Of a DNA stretch of 24,403 nucleotides, positions 19,876 through 24,403 are shown piece after piece (the stretch's first letter is position 1; every line of letters begins with the position of its first letter). Position numbers and translations under genes: made by a program. The DNA is taken from contig MU657166.1 in assembly GCA_026770575.1 (NCBI GenBank), positions 634,784-659,186 of the forward strand. Direction: 5' to 3'. Below the pieces are notes generated by a model that saw only the letters and a list, made by a program, of their open reading frames with translations, made no database searches and was not told the DNA's origin. Source of the stretch: Pelagophyceae sp. CCMP2097. Its lineage: Eukaryota; Sar; Pelagophyceae.

Positions 19876-21462
19876 CTATGGTCTATGGTTCAGGTACAGT
19901 GTGTCGCCAAGCTTCCGCGGCGCGAAAACGTCTTTCAGAAAGAAGAGCAGGGCCCACCTAGAGAGAGAAAGTCGACGGGTCCGGCGGCGCCGCGGCACTC
20001 ACGCGAAGGCGATGCCGGAGACGCTTAGACAGGCGGCCCAGAGGAATTTCGGCTTTGCGCCGAGACCAGAAGCCGTCGAGATCACCTCGCGCAAAGGCGG
20101 TACGACGGTATCACCCGTCTTCGCGTACGACGGCCACGATTTCAGCGCTCCCTCGCCTCTGATGTCGCTCGCGAAGGCGCGTTCACCGCCTGCGACGGTT
20201 TTCCAATGGCGCGGGTGCCGACGATGTACTTCTTCCCATTGAACGAGTTGACGTTGAAATTGTTCGTGATCTCGAACTCTAGGTTCTCGCCGTCCTCGAT
20301 CTTGTCCGTGATGCGGCCTGGTCGAGGCGTCGGCCGGGCGGCGTTTTGCAAGGCACGCACCGTACAGCTTGCGGAACGTGGGCAGCGCTGCCAAGCGCAT
20401 CCAGACTAAAAAGTGTTCGTTCTCGACGCCCACGAGCGGCGAGACGGTCTGCGGGAACGTCTCGTAAAGGAATTGGAAATCGTCCGACGACGTGTAATAA
20501 AACACTGCGCTTTCCCCAGCGGCGCATTTGCCGCCGTCGTAGTCGCCGCCGCGGCAGACGTAGCCCTTGCAGCTGCGGTGCACGCCGGAAGCGTCGCAGA
20601 TGGCATCGTTGCAGCTACGGGAGACGTCAGCTCGAGATTGACGTCGACCGACTCACGTCGAGAGGATGCAGGAGGAGACGTCTTGCGCTGTTCTCGCGTA
20701 GTCGAAGCCGTTTGGCTGTTTCACTTTCTGCGTCCTATCCGATTTCCAAGCCAGCCCCGTCTCGTGCATACGCATGCCCGGATTCTGAAGCACGATCACG
20801 TCGTTGAACATGGAGTTTGCGATGACGCCGCAGGGGTGCAGCACCTTGCTCCCGTTGGTCTTCAAGGGCGAGCAGTTGGTGAGTTGGTTCTTGTTCTTGT
20901 TGGCGCCTAAGAGCTCTGTTTACAAGGGTCATCACTGACTGAAGTCCTGACTGACCTAAGAGCTGTTCCGCGTCGTAGGAGACCGTGTAGCGTTGGTGGT
21001 TTTGATAAAAGTTCTCTACCTCGTAATAGACGTACGTCGGCGCCTTCATCGAATGCGCCGCCGTCACGACGACGGTGCACTTTCGGCCCGCGTTGGCTCG
21101 GTCGACGGAGCAACTTGAGAGCGAGTCGCTGGTCCCTGGACCGTCGTACTGCACCTTGCGCTGGAAGACGACGTCCTCGTCCACGGCCCTCAAAGAGAGG
21201 CCCACGGCCAGGAAGATGACCGCGACGGTGGCGAGCGTCGAGTACGCCCTATGCGCGCCAACGCGTCAAGGTGACAAGTCGGCACTCCTTGGTCGGCAAA
21301 CCCCCCTTGGAGTGTCAAAAGACGCCGCTGCGCGGACGTCTGCGGCGTCAGCTGGGGCTGCCAGGCGGCGAGTCTTTGCTGCGTCCAGGCGTCGTCGTCC
21401 GGCTCGCGCGTCCGACGCGGCGTCGTGGGAGCCTCTGGCCTCGACGCTGCCGACGCTGCCAT
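19876..21462 (-). CDS. CDC50/LEM3-family P4-ATPase flippase subunit, 393 aa, seven exons
   Basis: Exons are 21462-21338, 21248-20956, 20906-20657, 20614-20361, 20317-20223, 20085-20003 and 19957-19876 (1182 nt, phases consistent). The family chaperones and activates P4-ATPases that flip phospholipids across membranes. Diagnostic stretches appear in order: WTQQRLAAWQPQLTP before TM1 (about 45-62); APTYVYYEVENFYQNHQRY; LHPCGVIANSMFND; EHFLVWMRLAALPTFRKLYG; FNVNSFNGKKYIVIST; TM2 (about 352-374); and the C-terminal PRKLGDTLYL. The large lumenal loop keeps several cysteines (SSCSVD, TNCSPL, SSCILSTCNDAICD) suited to disulphides. Length is normal for the family. The intron at 20955-20907 carries the same 10 bp at both junctions. 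The intron at 20222-20086 (137 nt) uses a GAG acceptor. The gene is divergent from SF3A1. Confidence 0.95.
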
Positions 21463-21762
21463 GCTGCCAGTTCAAATCGACACCGAGCCGGCGCCGCCGC
21501 GGGTGGGTGGTGCAGCCGCGGGCGGATGGTTCGGTGCGCGCCAAAAAGGCGCCGTGCGCCGGGCGCGCGGAGGCTCGGTCCGGCCAATGAGAGGCCGTCG
21601 AAGAACTGCCCGTTGTATTCAACGGGCATTTTATGAGCGCAGCGCGCCGATACTGTGACGGCGAGCGTCGGGGTCCGAGGCCGGACGTTGTGAGCGCGGC
21701 GCACGTGAACGTCGGGCGCGTTCGTTCTTCGTATCGGGGCCCGGGTGCCGGGCGCCGCCGGC
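21463..21762. promoter_or_regulatory. CDC50-SF3A1 divergent promoter with a central palindrome
   Basis: Exactly 300 bp separate the two start codons. Near the centre lies a perfect inverted repeat TGCCCGTTG (21607-21615), loop TATT, CAACGGGCA (21620-21628). The area around it is the most AT-rich part of the spacer. It could be a palindromic binding site serving both genes, or a hairpin in the 5' UTR. No TAGCGAT motif was found here, unlike in two other divergent promoters of the window. Confidence 0.5.
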
Positions 21763-24088
21763 ATGTCTACGGCGATGGAGGTCGAGTCGGCTTTGGCCTT
21801 AACGGACGCGCGGCCGCAGCAGGGCGCGGTGACCGGCTTGATCCGGCCGCCGCCGGACATCCGTGTCATCGTCGACAAGACGGCCCTCTTCGTCGCGCGA
21901 AACGGCAAATCCTTCGAGGTGCGCTTTGGTGCCCTTGTAGGATTGTCCGCCGTTATTTGAACCGTCTACGTTAGTCGCGCATCCTCTCGAGCGCAGAGGG
22001 CCAGTCGGCCAAGTTTTCATTCATGAAGTCCAACGACCCCTACAACGCGTACTACGAGTTCAAGATCCGCGAGTGCGAAGAGAACGGGGGGGAACTCAAG
22101 GTGGAGGCGGCTGTCGTTTTGTCAGCGGCCGTGGACGCGCCGAAGAAGACTCAGGCGGCGACGACGACGGTCAAAAAGGCTCCCACGGCGACGCCCACCG
22201 CGCGAGCGTTGAAGGGCGTCGACGTCACCGTCGCGCCGCGGCCCTTGACCTTTAAACTGCCGCACCCGACGACGGTGTCGCCGGTGGACGCCGACGTCAT
22301 CAAGCTCACGGCGCAGTTCACGGCGGCCTCGGGCCGCCAGTTCCTCAGCGGCCTGGCCCAGCGCGAGCAGCGCAATCCGCAGTTTGACTTCTTGAAGCCG
22401 ACGCACGTTTTGTTTTCGTACTTTACCGCGCTCGTGGACGCGTATACAAAGGTCCGTCCAATCTTCAAAGGGAATGCTCTCATGCCCGATTAGGCTCTCG
22501 CGCCGTCGCCGGAGCTGCTGGAGCACGTCTCGCAGTCGCTGGACGGGGAGGCGGCTCTGCGGCGGACGACGCACCGGTGGGAGTACACGCGGCGGTCCGA
22601 CGAGGCCGTGCGGCGCGAAAAGGCCGTCGCGGACGCGGACAAGGTCGCGTACCAGTCCGTGGACTGGCACGACTTTGTCGTAGTGGAGGTCATCGACTTT
22701 CCTTCCGAGGAGCTCGCGGAAGAGGCCCCCGCGGAAGCGGAGATGGAAGTGGACACGTCGGGCGTGCCGCCGCCGCCGCCGCCGCCGCCGATGGCCCTGG
22801 TACCGCTGCCGCCGCCGCCGCCGCGGCCCGTGGCCATGGACGAGGAAGAAGAGGCGATCCAGATCGTTACAGACTACACGCCTCGCGTGGCGCAGCGCCG
22901 CCAGGCCCCGCAGACGATGATCGACCCGCTCACGGGCAACGAGGTGCGTTTTTTGGCCGGCATCTTCGGTAGTCAATGGTTTCCAATCGGCGCGTCTCTT
23001 AGGTCCCAATCGACCGCATGACCGAGCACATGAGGATTCAACTCCTCGACCCGAAATGGCGCGGCGAGCAGAAGAGGCTGGCCGCTAGAGGCGACTCGAC
23101 CAAGCACTTGGCCGCCGGCGAGCAGATTGCAGACTCGCTGTCTGCCTTTGCTCGGCAGCGCAACGATATTTTCGGAAGTACGGAAGATGAGGAAACTGCA
23201 TTACTGGAAGAAGCAAGGGTGGCCAAGGCGCGGGCGGACGACGACCACGGCCGAATCATCTGGGATGGGCACGGCTCTTCGATTAATCGGGTGCAGGCCA
23301 AGGTACTTGATATCCTGAATGAGGAAGCAAAGACCGACGCCGTCAACGCGTCTCTTCCCGCGGCGCTGCAGCCGCAAGCCTACGCGATGCCGCTCCTCTC
23401 CGCGCCGCCGGGCATGGGCTTCAACCAGCCGCCGCCCCCGACGCCGCCGCCGCCGCCGCCGCCGCCTCCGCCGCCAAAGGCGCCGCCGCCGCCCCCAATG
23501 GCACCGCCGCCGCCCATCTCGGCGCCGCCGATCATGGGCGCGCCGCTGCAGATGACGACGCCGTTTGCGATGCCGCCGCCGCCGCCGCCGGGCGCGCCGC
23601 CGCTGCCGCCGGGCGCGCCGCCCGTGCTGCCGCCGCTGCCGCCGGGCGCGCCGCCGCCGCTGCCGGCCGGCGCGCCGCGGGCGGTGCCCGGCGTGTTGGG
23701 CAGCGTCGGCGTGTACGCGCCTCCGCCGGTGGCGTTTGACGAGCCCGTCCGGCTCAAGGTGGACTCGCAGACGGGGCTGATCTCGGAAAAGGACTTTCTG
23801 GCGATTCACGGAGGGCCTCTGCGCGTGCGCATCCAGGTCCCGAACGACGATTCGACGCCGGCGTGGTCGTTGCAAGGCCAGCTCCTGGAAATGCCCTGCG
23901 ACTCTTCGGATTCGATCAAGGCCGTGAAAGAGCAGTTGTCCACGTTGCTCGGCGGCATGCCCGGCAACAAGATGCAGTTGAAGCACCCAAAGCTCGGCTT
24001 CCTCAAGGACGCCTTATCGCTCGCGCACTTCAACGTCCGCGACTTTGACGAGTTGGAACTCACCACGCGGTCGCGCGGCAAGCGCTGA
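21763..24088 (+). CDS. SF3A1: Splicing factor 3A subunit 1 (SF3A120/PRP21), 722 aa, four exons
   Basis: A U2 snRNP component needed for prespliceosome assembly in the nucleus. Exons are 21763-21918, 21975-22451, 22494-22943 and 23003-24088 (2169 nt, phases consistent). SURP domain 1 (about 30-80) reads PPPDIRVIVDKTALFVARNG...KSNDPYNAYYEFKI. SURP domain 2 (about 155-208) reads DVIKLTAQFTAASGRQFLSGL...PTHVLFSYFTALVDAYTK. The SF3A3-binding region includes VAYQSVDWHDFVVVEVIDF. DPLTGNEVPIDRMTEHMRIQLLDPKW and RNDIFG...IIWDGHGSS follow. A proline-rich segment (about 490-600), encoded by a long CCG/GCG run, precedes a C-terminal ubiquitin-like domain ending LELTTRSRGKR with the usual basic tail. Introns are 56, 42 and 59 nt. 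Domain order and length match the family. Confidence 0.96.
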
Positions 24089-24403
24089 GCATAGGGCAAC
24101 AGTCGTGTCGACGCAGTAACACACTATCAAAAAAAGCGCCGCAGCGGACATGGTGAGGCATCCCCGATGGGCCGATCAATGCCACTGCAGAGAGGGCAGG
24201 GGGGTCTGACCTAGGCCATATTAATTGCGCCTTACTGAATTACAATTGCACTGTAATGCAGTTTGTTTCAGTTGGCTCGTCCGTTGGATTTTTTCGAGTG
24301 CGCTTACGGGGGGTCCTATGATCCTCTTTTTTTTTTGGGTTGCACTGGGTGGCCTGCGCGCTTGCTTCCGCCGAGATTCGGTTTTTTTTTCCCCCTTTTC
24401 CCC
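24089..24403. other. 3' flank of SF3A1, low-complexity end
   Basis: No gene is visible. The stretch has a small ATTACA/TGTAAT inverted repeat (24239-24257) and T-rich and C-rich homopolymer runs after about 24320. It probably contains the SF3A1 3' UTR. Nothing indicates a telomere or RNA gene. Confidence 0.4.

Noticed and set aside
23420..23690. A separate repeat protein or RNA in the CCG-rich stretch
   Set aside because: It encodes the proline-rich linker expected before the ubiquitin-like domain of SF3A1.

Overview
The window is nuclear DNA of a GC-rich unicellular eukaryote. Eight of eleven genes need short spliceosomal introns (about 42-140 nt) to read through. Four are ordinary eukaryotic housekeeping genes: cytosolic lysyl-tRNA synthetase, splicing factor SF3A1, a CDC50 flippase subunit and a NEMP nuclear-envelope protein. 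The composition, compact genes, tiny introns and a plant/algal-type GARP-like DNA-binding domain suit a stramenopile alga, perhaps a pelagophyte such as Aureococcus or Pelagomonas. That placement is inference; no organellar or rRNA marker is present.

Layout from left to right. A 117-bp repeat arm opens the window (27-143). Two minus-strand genes of unknown function follow (658-1769 and 2089-3010). The second is divergent from LysRS (3249-5398, +). A large intronless minus-strand gene (5683-7527) is divergent from a GAMT/RMT2-like methyltransferase (7690-8675, +). Then come a nucleotide-sugar glycosyltransferase-like gene (about 9020-9893, +) and a GARP/Myb-like regulator with an acidic C-terminus (10370-12107, +). 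An intronless proline/alanine-rich gene (12445-13212, -) is divergent from a large secreted protein (13879-17256, +) that joins a beta-propeller-like region to a FUT8/GT23-like fucosyltransferase region. Only 40 bp past its stop codon lies the 3' end of a convergent NEMP gene (17297-19026, -). A repeat-rich stretch (19208-19701) holds the inverted copy of the 117-bp repeat, a tRNA-like element, a tetranucleotide microsatellite and a foldback. CDC50 (19876-21462, -) and SF3A1 (21763-24088, +) form the last divergent pair.

The genes do not form one pathway. Several touch membranes and secretion (CDC50, NEMP, the fucosyltransferase fusion, the second glycosyltransferase) and others handle RNA or translation (LysRS, SF3A1). 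I rebuilt gene models by hand from splice-site phase and family similarity. Exon sums are divisible by three for every multi-exon model except NEMP and the small glycosyltransferase, whose 5' parts or donor sites are uncertain.

The observations most worth checking are the propeller-fucosyltransferase fusion, an unusual splice-site style (GTGCG donors, TAG acceptors), a CDC50 intron whose two junctions carry the same 10-bp sequence, and a TAGCGAT motif repeated in two divergent promoters.
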